This document shows positions 39,922 to 47,850 of a DNA stretch of 64,000 bases, piece by piece. The stretch comes from UMGS1908 sp964432825 (GTDB lineage Bacteria > Bacillota > Clostridia > Christensenellales > UBA1242), in the NCBI GenBank assembly GCA_964432825.1, contig CAYSOX010000004.1, forward strand, positions 47,019 to 111,018. Direction: 5' to 3'. Position numbers and translations under genes: made by a program. Under the pieces are notes generated by a model. The model made no database searches. It saw only the letters and a program-made list of their open reading frames with translations, and was not told the DNA's origin. The stretch's first letter is position 1; each line of letters starts with the position of its first letter.

Positions 39922-41139
39922 ATGATTTCATTACAAACAGCCGACAAGGCTTTAAAAGATGTATACTTAGGAGTTGTGAGCGACCAGTTAAACACCTCGG
40001 TCAATCCATTGCTTGCAAGAATTAAGCAAACCACTAGCGATGTGTGGGGTAAAAATATTGTAAAAATGGCACCTTATGGCATTAATGGTGGTATTGGTGC
40101 TGGAAGTGAAACGGGGGCTTTGCCAACTGCTGGCGGTAATAATTATGAAAAGTTCACGCTAGAACTTAAAAACCTTTATGGAAAAATTGACATTTCAGAC
40201 AAGGCGATTCGTGCTAGTCAAAGCAGTGCGGGGGCTTTTGTGAACTTGCTCAATGCTGAAATGGAAGGGCTTATTAAGGCGTCTAGTTTTAATATGGGTA
40301 GAATGCTATATGGCGACGGCAAGGGGCTTTTAACAAAAATTACCGACAATGCGGTGAGCGGGGCTACTTCCACCACATTTACCGTTGCGGATGTTACAGC
40401 ACTTGCTGAGGGGATGCTTGTGGACATTGTGACTGCTAGTGGTGTGGTTAAAAAGAGTGCGGTGAAGATTGTCAATGTAAATCGCGGAACCAAAACTATA
40501 ACAATTTCGGCTACGGGATTTACAGCAAGCGAGTTGAAAGTTTCGGGCAGTCAAGCGACTCAATATTATTTTGCAATTCAAGGTTCGTACGGAAAGGAAT
40601 TGACTGGGCTTGGTGCCATTTTTGACACTTCGGCAACATCACTTTATGGGCTAAACCGTGAGGGCAATTCTTGGATGAACCCATATACACTTGATTGCGG
40701 AACAACTTCCACCCCTGCAAGCATTTCGGATATTACAATGCAATCGGTTATTGACTACCTAGAAGAAAATTTCGGTTCGGCGGTTGATTTTATTGTTTGT
40801 TCGAGCGGTGTAAAGAGAAATTATCAAAATTACTTGAATAGTTATCGTTCAAATATTGACATTTTGGATCTTGCGGGTGGTTTTCGTGCACTTTCGTACA
40901 ATGGAATACCGGTTGTGTCTGATAGATTCGCTCCCAAAAATACTATGTATATGCTAAACACCGACGAGTTTAAGTTGCATCAACTTTGCGATTGGAAATG
41001 GCTTGAAGGCGAAGATGGAAGGGTTATTAAGCAGAATGCGGGAACTCCAACATACTCTGCGACTTTGGTTAAGTATGCCGATTTGATTTGTGATAAGCCC
41101 TGTGGTCAAGCAAAAATTAATTATATAGCCGAGTCTTAA
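39922..41139 (+). CDS. Phage major capsid protein, HK97-fold type
   Basis: 405 residues, typical size, with AGGAGATG before ATG 39922. It builds the icosahedral shell. The N-terminus (KDVYLGVVSDQLNTSVNPLL) and the block NLYGKIDISDKAI resemble capsid proteins of Clostridia prophages. The C-terminal part with NGIPVVSDRF, then TMYMLNTDEF, then VKYADLICDKPC fits the HK97 P-domain and A-domain order. There is no delta-domain-like N-terminal extension, consistent with a separate scaffold gene upstream. Base use is more even and G/C-richer than in neighbours, as expected for a highly expressed gene. A strong terminator follows 41 bp after the stop. Confidence 0.85.
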   Translation: MISLQTADKALKDVYLGVVSDQLNTSVNPLLARIKQTTSDVWGKNIVKMAPYGINGGIGAGSETGALPTAGGNNYEKFTLELKNLYGKIDISDKAIRASQSSAGAFVNLLNAEMEGLIKASSFNMGRMLYGDGKGLLTKITDNAVSGATSTTFTVADVTALAEGMLVDIVTASGVVKKSAVKIVNVNRGTKTITISATGFTASELKVSGSQATQYYFAIQGSYGKELTGLGAIFDTSATSLYGLNREGNSWMNPYTLDCGTTSTPASISDITMQSVIDYLEENFGSAVDFIVCSSGVKRNYQNYLNSYRSNIDILDLAGGFRALSYNGIPVVSDRFAPKNTMYMLNTDEFKLHQLCDWKWLEGEDGRVIKQNAGTPTYSATLVKYADLICDKPCGQAKINYIAES

Positions 41140-41180
41140 TTTCTTGTTAAAAATAAAAAGGGTTAATTAGGTTATTGTTT

Positions 41181-41224
41181 GAGCCTCGCTGAGATTTTTT
41201 GTCTCGTGAGGCTCTGTTTTTTTT
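41181..41224 (+). terminator. Strong intrinsic terminator after the capsid gene
   Basis: GAGCCTC (41181-41187) pairs with GAGGCTC (41208-41214). The stem continues inward through GAGA/TCTC, followed by T-rich sequence ending in eight T. It closes the head unit and isolates the HEPN-like gene. Confidence 0.92.
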
Positions 41225-41288
41225 GTTGTTTGGAAGGTGGGTAAACAAAAATTGAATATTTTTTAAGAAAAAAATCTTTTTAAATTGT

Positions 41289-41317
41289 TTGGCGGGGCAT
41301 ATAGTTTATGATATAAT
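41289..41317 (+). promoter_or_regulatory. Sigma-A-type promoter of the HEPN-like gene
   Basis: TTGGCG (41289-41294), 17 bp, TATAAT (41312-41317). It sits between the capsid terminator and the 155-residue gene, so that gene can be expressed independently of the late programme. Confidence 0.6.
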
Positions 41318-41383
41318 ATATTTTGTAAAAACAGGTTTTATTTTAAAACTTGCTTTAAAAATTTAAATGCGGAAAGTAAAACT

Positions 41384-41851
41384 ATGGATAGAATTTATTA
41401 TATTGTTGGAAGAATTGTTCAAAAAACGCAAGAGTTGGAGCAAAATCTTGAAAAGGTGGTAAAATATTCGGAAATCGTTGCAGAAGAGGAGCGAAATCCA
41501 AATTTAACACAAAAAGATTATAAAATTGCGGTTGATTCGGCGGAGTATTTGGCAAACAAAATGGAAACTATGACTTTGGGTCAAAGAATTCACATAATCT
41601 GTGAAATTAGGTGTTTTTCAAAAACTGAGGCGGATGAACTTAAGCAAACACTTGAAAAGCGTAACTATTTTGCACATGAATATTTTAAGTATACGCCGTT
41701 TGATGAGTTTTCTAAGGCGGATTTTGAAGATGAGGTAAAGGCGCTTAAGGCGTTTTTTGACTCAGTTGTTGTGTTGAATAAAAAAATTTGCTTATATCTT
41801 TCAAGTTATGAAAGGGATTATAAAAAACTGCAAGCAAAATTTGGTTTTTAG
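41384..41851 (+). CDS. HEPN-like all-alpha protein, possible defence or toxin moron
   Basis: 155 residues, predicted almost wholly helical. Near the C-terminal half it has KRNYFAHEYF, that is Arg93-Asn94-x3-His98, the R-[N/H/D]-x(4-6 spacing)-H signature of HEPN domains. In active members of that family the Arg and His form the RNA-cleaving site of dimeric ribonucleases found in toxin-antitoxin, abortive-infection and CRISPR systems. The preceding helix LGQRIHIICEIRCFSKTEADELKQTLE fits the core helix order. The gene is bracketed by a strong terminator and its own promoter, classic moron architecture within a head module. No partner nucleotidyltransferase gene is adjacent, and the next gene is CarD-like. 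The fold is an inference from one motif and helicity; activity is not shown. Confidence 0.5.
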   Translation: MDRIYYIVGRIVQKTQELEQNLEKVVKYSEIVAEEERNPNLTQKDYKIAVDSAEYLANKMETMTLGQRIHIICEIRCFSKTEADELKQTLEKRNYFAHEYFKYTPFDEFSKADFEDEVKALKAFFDSVVVLNKKICLYLSSYERDYKKLQAKFGF

Positions 41852-42496
41852 TAAAAAGATTTCCAAATACTTAGGTTAAAAAGTTGCTTAAGTGGTGTTA
41901 TTGTTGTTTGTCTTTAGTGATGTTGGTTTTAATGTTAAAACTAAATATTTGGATGATTAAGTGTATAACTTGTGGTAATTAAAAGTTATATTTTTGGATA
42001 ATTGAAATTTAATTAATAAAGTAAAAATTGTTGATATTAAGTCTTTGGATAGCGCTAAATATTAGTGCTCTGGTTGTTATTCGTTAATTTTTTGTGCAAT
42101 GATTGGGTTTAGGTATAACACAGAGTAAGTTTTACATTAAAAGCCACAGGGTTTTGGATGTCGTTGAGTTAGGGGCTAAAACAAAGTTGGAAACCTTGGA
42201 AACTAGAAACTTGGCGTTTGGATAATTTAAGCGCTGGGGTTTTGGATGACGGAGAGTTAAGCATAAATAATGCTGGTTTTATTTTAATTACGGAATAAGG
42301 TGTTTGCTTTAAGTTTTTTTAATAATGGTTGGTTTAATTTTTAGTAAATTGATTAAAGTGATTTTTTAAAATAAAATTTCACCAAAATTTGTCAAAATTT
42401 TACTTACTAAAATTTTCAAAAAAGTATAAAATATATTAGGCACTAAAATCCTTTTTTGGTGGAGTTTAGTGTTTAATTTTATTTTGAGGTGAAATT
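41852..42496. other. 645-bp spacer with degenerate TTTGGAT repeats
   Basis: No gene. The word TTTGGAT recurs irregularly from about 41950 to 42250 (TTTGGATGATTAAG, TTTGGATAATT, TTTGGATGTCG and others), looking like a decayed tandem array. A TATAAA before the CarD-like gene (about 42427) could be a -10, but I see no convincing -35. Confidence 0.5.
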
Positions 42497-42982
42497 ATGT
42501 TTAAAACGGGCGAATTTGTTTTAAAAAATGGTTTTGGAATTTTAGAGGTGAAAGAGACAAGTGTTGCAAGTCTTGGTTTTGGCGTTCCAGCCGTTGAGTA
42601 TTATAAATTGCAAAGTATAGACGGCAAGACAAATGTAAGTGTGCCAGTAAGTCGTGCAAGCACGCTACTTTCTCCACTGTTAACCAAAAAAGAGGCTGAA
42701 AATGTGTTGAAAAATATATTGACATATGCTGTTCCTTTGGATTCGAATGAAAAAATTCGGCGGAAATTTTTAGAAACTAGAGCAAATCAAGGGAGAGATG
42801 GTTGCTTGGAGGTTTTGGGGTCACTGTACACTAGGATTCTTTCAGGCAAAAAACTTAGTTTCTACGAAAAGAATGCTTTAGAAATTGCTGAAAATAAAAT
42901 ATATGGCGAAATTGCTTTTGTTTTCAAAAAAGATAAAGATGCGGTTTTGCTTGATACTTATAAAAATTTGGGTTTAAGTTAA
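42497..42982 (+). CDS. CarD-like RNA polymerase-binding regulator
   Basis: 161 residues, the usual CarD/CdnL length, with GAGGTG before ATG 42497. Residues 1-62 match the CarD/TRCF RNA-polymerase-interacting domain: MFKTGEFVLKNGFGILEV, EYYKLQ, NVSVPVSRA and LLSPLLTKKEA. The helical C-terminal part fits the CarD DNA-contacting domain. CarD-family proteins bind the RNA polymerase beta subunit and stabilise open complexes at promoters. Its place inside a phage structural region, after the HEPN-like gene, is unusual. It may redirect host RNA polymerase to phage or host promoters, or be a captured host gene. The family call is good; the role here is inferred. Confidence 0.75.
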   Translation: MFKTGEFVLKNGFGILEVKETSVASLGFGVPAVEYYKLQSIDGKTNVSVPVSRASTLLSPLLTKKEAENVLKNILTYAVPLDSNEKIRRKFLETRANQGRDGCLEVLGSLYTRILSGKKLSFYEKNALEIAENKIYGEIAFVFKKDKDAVLLDTYKNLGLS

Positions 42983-43335
42983 ATAGGGGTGCTTTGGGAT
43001 TATCTAAGAAATATAATGTTGTTTTAAGATGGTTTAAGAATACTGATAAATTTTTTAGAAGTTTTTAAAAAAGTACCATAAAAACCTGCCGAGAGGTTAC
43101 TTAAAAATTACTTTAATGTTGTCTAAAAAGAGTTCAAAAAAGTTAAAAAACTTTTGAGAAGTTTTTAAAAGGCGGATATATAACCTGCTGAGATGGTGGC
43201 AAAAGTCTGTTTAAAGTTTATTGTAAAGTTTTCTAAAAGAGTTGATTGGTGGTGTTTAATTAGCAAAAAACTTTCCAAAAGTTGACAAATTTAATATTTT
43301 GTGTTATAATATACAAAAATATAGGAGGGGTAAGA
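42983..43335. other. 350-bp spacer with duplicated segment
   Basis: Two related segments containing GAAGTTTTTAAAA and, a little later, AACCTGCYGAGA lie near 43058-43095 and 43159-43195. The promoter for the 69-residue gene is at the end. No gene was found before it. Confidence 0.5.
43281..43309 (+). promoter_or_regulatory. Consensus sigma-A promoter of the 69-residue gene
   Basis: TTGACA (43281-43286), 17 bp, TATAAT (43304-43309): both hexamers are perfect. The transcript would start about 43316, with the ribosome binding site only a few bases in. Confidence 0.85.
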
Positions 43336-43545
43336 ATGGCGGATAATAAAAGTTTGAAAGACTTGCTTAATAGTGGAAAATTTTCTGGGTTAGACAATTC
43401 TGATTCAATACAATATAACGACAATTCGTCTGAAAAACCTAAACCAAATTCGGTCGGTACATTGTATGCGGTTCATCCGTCTGCGCTTGCTTCAACTCCA
43501 AGGTCTAACAGTCCAGAGGGTGCTCACATAGTTCAAAAGGTTTAA
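43336..43545 (+). CDS. Small protein of 69 residues, unknown function
   Basis: Start at ATG 43336, after AGGAGGGG; an in-frame ATG at 43282 lies inside the promoter and is excluded. The protein begins MADNKSLKDLLNSGKF and continues with a Ser/Asn/Pro-rich, probably disordered part ending EGAHIVQKV. It has no membrane segment or cysteine. A perfect sigma-A promoter directly before it and an 820-bp gap after it make it a monocistronic unit, expressed in the absence of late transcription. I do not recognise the family. A regulator or anti-host peptide is possible but unsupported. Confidence 0.7.
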   Translation: MADNKSLKDLLNSGKFSGLDNSDSIQYNDNSSEKPKPNSVGTLYAVHPSALASTPRSNSPEGAHIVQKV

Positions 43546-43730
43546 CGAAAAAAATTAAAATAAGTATAATTAAAATAAGGATGGCAAATTTGTCATTCTT
43601 TTTTGATATTTAAATTTTCTTTTAATAGAATAAGTTGAGATTTGCTTAATTATTATTTATCGTGATGAGAAAATCAAGTTAAGCATAAAAATGCTTTTAA
43701 AATATATATTAAAATCAAGATGAGTATAAA

Positions 43731-43970
43731 TATGTATTAAGGTGATGGATAAAAATTGATATAAGTGTAAAAGTACTTTAAGGTAATGAGTTAAAATTAA
43801 AATAAGAATAGATATGTATTAAGGTGATGGATAAAAATTGATATAAGTGTAAAAGTACTTTAAGGTAATGAGTTAAAATTAAAATAAGCATAAATATGTT
43901 CTAAGGTGTTGGATAAAAGTTAAGATAAGTGCGAAAATGCTTTAAAGTATTTAATTGAGTGCAAAATAAG
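43731..43970. repeat. 82-bp tandem repeat, about 2.9 copies
   Basis: Units start TATGTATTAAGGTGATGG at 43731 and 43813, and TATGTTCTAAGGTGTTGG at 43895. The first two are nearly identical; the third is diverged. The period is not a multiple of three, and no gene spans the array. Confidence 0.9.
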
Positions 43971-44193
43971 TGAAAATACATTTTAGACAATGATTAAAAC
44001 TGAGGGTTGGTTTGTATTTATTTTAAATAATTGTATAAATTAAAAATTGCATACAATAAATTATAAAACATTAGTTATAGTTTTGTTATGTTTTTATAAC
44101 AAAATGGTGAAATTCTAAAAGATTTTCTAAATTAACATAAAATGCTATATGCGTTTAAATTAAAGGAGTTTAGCGGTTAAAAATTTTAAGCCG

Positions 44194-44234
44194 TGACACA
44201 AAATCGTGCAAATTAATATTTTGTAAAGTATAAT
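44194..44234 (+). promoter_or_regulatory. Late-type promoter, copy 4
   Basis: TGACACAAAATCGTGCAA (44194-44211), 17 bp, TATAAT (44229-44234). It stands 135 nt before the connector/tail gene block and has the best -10 of the four. Confidence 0.7.
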
Positions 44235-44368
44235 AAAGGTGTTAAATGTTACGAAAACAAATCTATTCAAAAGCCAAACATGAGGCTTTATTTTTATGCT
44301 AAAACGAGTTTTTGAAAATATAAAAGTTTGAATGTAATATATTAACAAAATTAAAAAAGGGGGTAAAA

Positions 44369-44713
44369 ATGGATTCATCGAAAATTGTTATTAGTGACGA
44401 CTTGTTTGGTATTTCAAAAAGGTTGAAGCGGATTGATGACGGATATTTTCTGGTTTACAACAAAAAAACGAAAAAGTATGAGGTTCATAACTCAAAAAAC
44501 CGCGATAACACATTGAGTCTGGTGTCACCATTTGAAACTTTGGATATAAGGCTGGTGCATTTGGTTCAAAGAACAAGGGTTGAAAATTTTTCGCAAATAA
44601 TTAAGGAAATAGACGAAACGAATGAAAAGATTGAAAGTTCACGCACGGCTGAAATTAAAGATAATGCAACCGAACGGCTGAAAGATGCGTTGAAAAAATA
44701 TAAAGAGGATTAA
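44369..44713 (+). CDS. Small phage virion-module protein, 114 residues
   Basis: ATG 44369 follows AAGGGGG. The N-terminal half looks beta-rich (DDGYFLVYNKKTKKYEVHNS) and the C-terminal half is a charged helix (EIDETNEKIESSRTAEIKDN). It is the first gene after late-promoter copy 4, 53 bp before the connector gene, so it likely belongs to the head-tail joining set. Similar short proteins occur in Clostridia prophages next to connector genes, but I know no established function and assign none. Confidence 0.7.
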   Translation: MDSSKIVISDDLFGISKRLKRIDDGYFLVYNKKTKKYEVHNSKNRDNTLSLVSPFETLDIRLVHLVQRTRVENFSQIIKEIDETNEKIESSRTAEIKDNATERLKDALKKYKED

Positions 44714-44766
44714 AGTTGGTTTTTTAGCCAATTTAAATTAATTTTAAAAACATAAAGGAGGGAGAA

Positions 44767-45429
44767 ATGAGAGTTTTGGATGTGCTAAAAGTTGTTGCAG
44801 AAGAGTTGGGACTTTCTGAAATTTCTGACAAAATTGAAGATTTTGAAACTAATTTAGCTTCGCTTTTGGAAGAAAATAATCTAACAATTGCAGGAGACCT
44901 TTCGTCAATTAAAGAAGATATAAAAGCTTTAGAGGATGAGGTTATAAGTTCGGATAAGCAAAAAGACATAAGGCGGATGGTTGGGAGTTTGAATCGTGCG
45001 ATTGAAAATATTGTGACCACATCAATTCCAAACCTTAAAAGTCAGGTAATTCAAACGGATGCCGAAGGAAAAGTTTCGTTGGATGCTTTTGATGGGGGTG
45101 TGCTTAATATTTTAAAATGCACCAACATAGAAAGTCGGGAAGATGCGGATTATCTTTTGATGCCGTTTCATTTGTATTTGCCAAAAGCCGAAACGAGTTT
45201 TTTGGTTAAATATCGTTCGGGTGGAAAACAGGTTAAATCGCTTTTAGACCTTGTAGAAATATCTCCGCTTGTGCAGATAGGGGTGCTTGCTCGTGCGACT
45301 GTGTATGAATATCTTTTAAGTAAAAATTGTTATTCGGAAGCCGAGTTTTGGAAGTCTAGTTTTGAAGAGGCTTTAAAATGGGCAATAGTTAAGAATACAA
45401 ATCGAAAATTAAAATCAAACCCATTGTAA
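44767..45429 (+). CDS. Putative head-tail connector (P22 gp4-like adaptor)
   Basis: 220 residues, ATG 44767 with AGGAGGG upstream. The first ~80 residues form a coiled coil. The C-terminal half is helical, with the element LVQIGVLARATVYEYLLSK, then EAEFWKSSFEEAL. This resembles the A-x-x-x-A-x-E-Y-x-L...E-A-x-x-W pattern of phage head-tail adaptors that plug onto the portal ring. Its position between the 114-residue gene and the tail-hub-like gene fits. Small adaptor proteins diverge fast, so the assignment is moderate; a different neck protein is the alternative. Confidence 0.5.
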   Translation: MRVLDVLKVVAEELGLSEISDKIEDFETNLASLLEENNLTIAGDLSSIKEDIKALEDEVISSDKQKDIRRMVGSLNRAIENIVTTSIPNLKSQVIQTDAEGKVSLDAFDGGVLNILKCTNIESREDADYLLMPFHLYLPKAETSFLVKYRSGGKQVKSLLDLVEISPLVQIGVLARATVYEYLLSKNCYSEAEFWKSSFEEALKWAIVKNTNRKLKSNPL

Positions 45430-45938
45430 AAACAAATAATTAATGTTTTGAAAAGTTGGTTTTGAAGGTTGTTTTACATATAAAGTATGAAGAACAGGTT
45501 TTGAAAGTGTCTTACATATAAAGTATGAAGAATAGGTTTTGAAGGTTGTTTTACATATAAAGTATGAAAATAGGTTTTTTTAAGATTATATTGCTTACAA
45601 AACTTGTAAACCAAAGTTTGAATATTATTTTATACAAAATTTATTAAATTGGTTTTGAGGGGTGATGCTAGTTGCAAAGTTTAGGGTATTGCGTGAATTG
45701 TAAACATCTTTATAATTTTGGTACTGAGGTCATTAGTTTTTGAATGGTTGCGGATGTTTTAGGAATAGTCGAAAAATTTTTGCGGGGGTGGAAAAATATT
45801 GTGTTTTAGATAACAATTTTAAAGTTTTAAAAGTAAGACTTTCAAAAAGTTGTGTATGTGATTTTGCAAAGGAAATGTGAGGTATTAATTTTTATTTGTA
45901 AAAGCAAAAGTTAATTTAATAATAAAGGAGGTGTGTTG
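45430..45938. repeat. 510-bp spacer with a ~38-bp tandem array
   Basis: ACATATAAAGTATGAA recurs at 45476, 45514 and 45553 (period 38-39), each preceded by a GGTTTTGAARGT-like word. The rest of the spacer is A/T-rich, and no promoter box was seen. Confidence 0.8.
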
Positions 45939-47348
45939 GTGAAAAAGAAAAATATTAAAGATTTTAGAGGTGCGATAAACTTAAAATTGGATGAAAATTT
46001 AATAGGTTTAAATGCGGGCAAAATGGCATATAATTTTGCGTTTTCGAGTGGTTCGCTAAAAGGTGATTGCCCGTTTCAGGCTCTAAATTGCCGTTATTTC
46101 GAAAGTTTGGGCGTTCCCGATAGTTTATTCACCTCGGAAATGTCGCTCCAAGATGGGTTTGTGACATATTATGAAAAGTTCGATGAAAGTACTGGAAATA
46201 GGCTTGATAAATTGATTTTTATTGACAAATTTTATAATGTATATTATATGAATTTGTATGATGAAGAACACAAATTTGTGAGTTTAAACTTGCAGTTTAA
46301 TTCAAAGCCGGTGACCTTTTGTTATAATCATTATGGTGAAGATTGCATTATCTTTTGTTCAAAAAGTGACAATATGGTTTTGTGGGATGGCGTGAATTCT
46401 CCAGAGTACATAATTGACGCGCCGAGTATTGTTTCGTGTGCGGTGCATAAGGAAAGATGTTTTGCAGTGGTTGAAAATGAGCCGTACACATTGTGGTTTT
46501 CGGACGATTTAGATCCAACTAACTGGAATGTTGGGCTTTTGGATGCGGGCTTTATTAAAATGATGGATGGTAGGGGAAAACTTTTGAAAGTGCTAAGTTT
46601 TGGCGGTTATCTATATATTTTTCGCGAAAGAGGTATTTCAAGGCTTACCGCAAGTGGCGCGCAAGAAGATTTTTATTTGACGCATCTGTTTACATCTTCG
46701 GGTAAAATTTTGGAGGATAGTATAACCGTTTGTGGTGATAGAATTATTTTTGTTGCGACGGATGGTGTGTATACATTCGATGGTTCAACCACTAATAGGA
46801 TTTTAGAAAATTTGGGTGATTTATTCAATAAGATAACAACTGCGATTGGTAGTTATTTTGATGGGAAATATTACCTTGCAACCAAAGTTAAGTTTTTTGA
46901 CGACAAGTATGCGGATAGCAATTATAAAAACAATCTGCTTTTTGCTTTTGATGTGGAGGGTGGTGAGTTTGAATTGTATAGGGGATTGGATGTTCAGAGT
47001 ATGACCCCGCTGGTGACCGGCGAGTTTAACAGTTTGGTGGTTTTAACTTCAGAGGATTTGATGTGTACCACAGACAGCGCGGATACTTTTTATTCGGGAT
47101 TTATGAGTGGGCTTTATCATTTTGAAGATACCAAAAAGCCTAAAACTGTTCGAAAAATAAGTGCATTTGTCAAAGACACCGACAAAGTTGAGGTTGTGTT
47201 ATATAACGAAGATGGCAATACCAAATCTTACACGCTTTATACTGGGACTAACGATGTTAATTGTGTGTTTTCTGGTCGTGCGATTGGTTTTAAAGTCTTT
47301 AGCAAAAATTCCGCTGTTATAAATGGGTTTACATTGGAGATTGCTTAG
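45939..47348 (+). CDS. Tail hub / packaged-DNA stabilisation-like protein (P22 gp10 type)
   Basis: 469 residues from GTG 45939, 7 nt after AGGAGG; GTG 45933 and TTG 45936 are too close to the site. The body shows repeating beta blades with short motifs: MVLWDGVNSPEYI, YLYIFRERGISRLTASG, IIFVATDGVYTFDG, GKYYLATKV. This pattern is typical of the beta-propeller-like tail hub proteins of P22-like podoviruses (gp10), which close the portal channel and carry the tail needle and fibres. Position after the connector and before fibre-like genes agrees. The identification is from pattern and order. Confidence 0.55.
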   Translation: MKKKNIKDFRGAINLKLDENLIGLNAGKMAYNFAFSSGSLKGDCPFQALNCRYFESLGVPDSLFTSEMSLQDGFVTYYEKFDESTGNRLDKLIFIDKFYNVYYMNLYDEEHKFVSLNLQFNSKPVTFCYNHYGEDCIIFCSKSDNMVLWDGVNSPEYIIDAPSIVSCAVHKERCFAVVENEPYTLWFSDDLDPTNWNVGLLDAGFIKMMDGRGKLLKVLSFGGYLYIFRERGISRLTASGAQEDFYLTHLFTSSGKILEDSITVCGDRIIFVATDGVYTFDGSTTNRILENLGDLFNKITTAIGSYFDGKYYLATKVKFFDDKYADSNYKNNLLFAFDVEGGEFELYRGLDVQSMTPLVTGEFNSLVVLTSEDLMCTTDSADTFYSGFMSGLYHFEDTKKPKTVRKISAFVKDTDKVEVVLYNEDGNTKSYTLYTGTNDVNCVFSGRAIGFKVFSKNSAVINGFTLEIA

Positions 47349-47850
47349 GTGATTGAATTTTTATTTTTAAAACTTATATTAAAAATTTAGAATTTTCTTA
47401 AAAATTTTAAAACAATGTTGCTTAACAAAGACTACCTAAAGCCGATATTTTTTAATATAGATAATATATATGTATATATAGTTATTAATTATATTTTTCA
47501 TTATATTGAATTTTTACATAAAAGTTTTAAAGATTTAAAATTGGTTATTTGTTGCACTGCTAGAATTTTTGGATTTTTAAAAACAGTAAATAAAAAAGGT
47601 GGAATAGTTTATTGTTTTAAAGTGAATCAGAATTATATTTTGGAAATAAAACGCTTTTTGCGATAATTTTTCAAATAAAAACTTAAATTTTTCAACTTGC
47701 AAATTAGGTTATAAATATTTGACTGAAAAACCTAAAAAATGTATAATAATATTAGAAACTTAAGAAAAACAAAGGCAGTTGTCGTTGGTTTAAAAAGTTA
47801 AAAAGTTTTTATTATTGACAATTTGCAAAAAAGTTTAAGAGGTGAAAAAT
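47349..47850. other. 500-bp A/T-rich spacer with a sigma-A promoter
   Basis: An 83-codon open frame (47415-47666) has no ribosome binding site and is not called. The only clear signal is the promoter at 47719-47747. Confidence 0.5.
47719..47747 (+). promoter_or_regulatory. Sigma-A-type promoter
   Basis: TTGACT (47719-47724), 17 bp, TATAAT (47742-47747). It lies 104 nt before the coiled-coil gene, so that gene may be transcribed outside the late programme. Confidence 0.7.

Larger units (their letters stand above)
43546..44368. other. 820-bp spacer with an 82-bp tandem array and late-promoter copy 4
   Basis: No gene. The array is at 43731-43970 and the promoter at 44194-44234. The rest is A/T-rich. 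Confidence 0.6.

Noticed and set aside
43731..43970. CRISPR array
   Set aside because: Units are contiguous 82-bp tandems without unique spacers between short repeats, and no cas genes are present.
47415..47666. 83-codon open frame in the spacer after the tail-hub-like gene
   Set aside because: No ribosome binding site and very A/T-rich, biased toward Ile/Tyr/Phe as chance frames are. A real small gene cannot be fully excluded.
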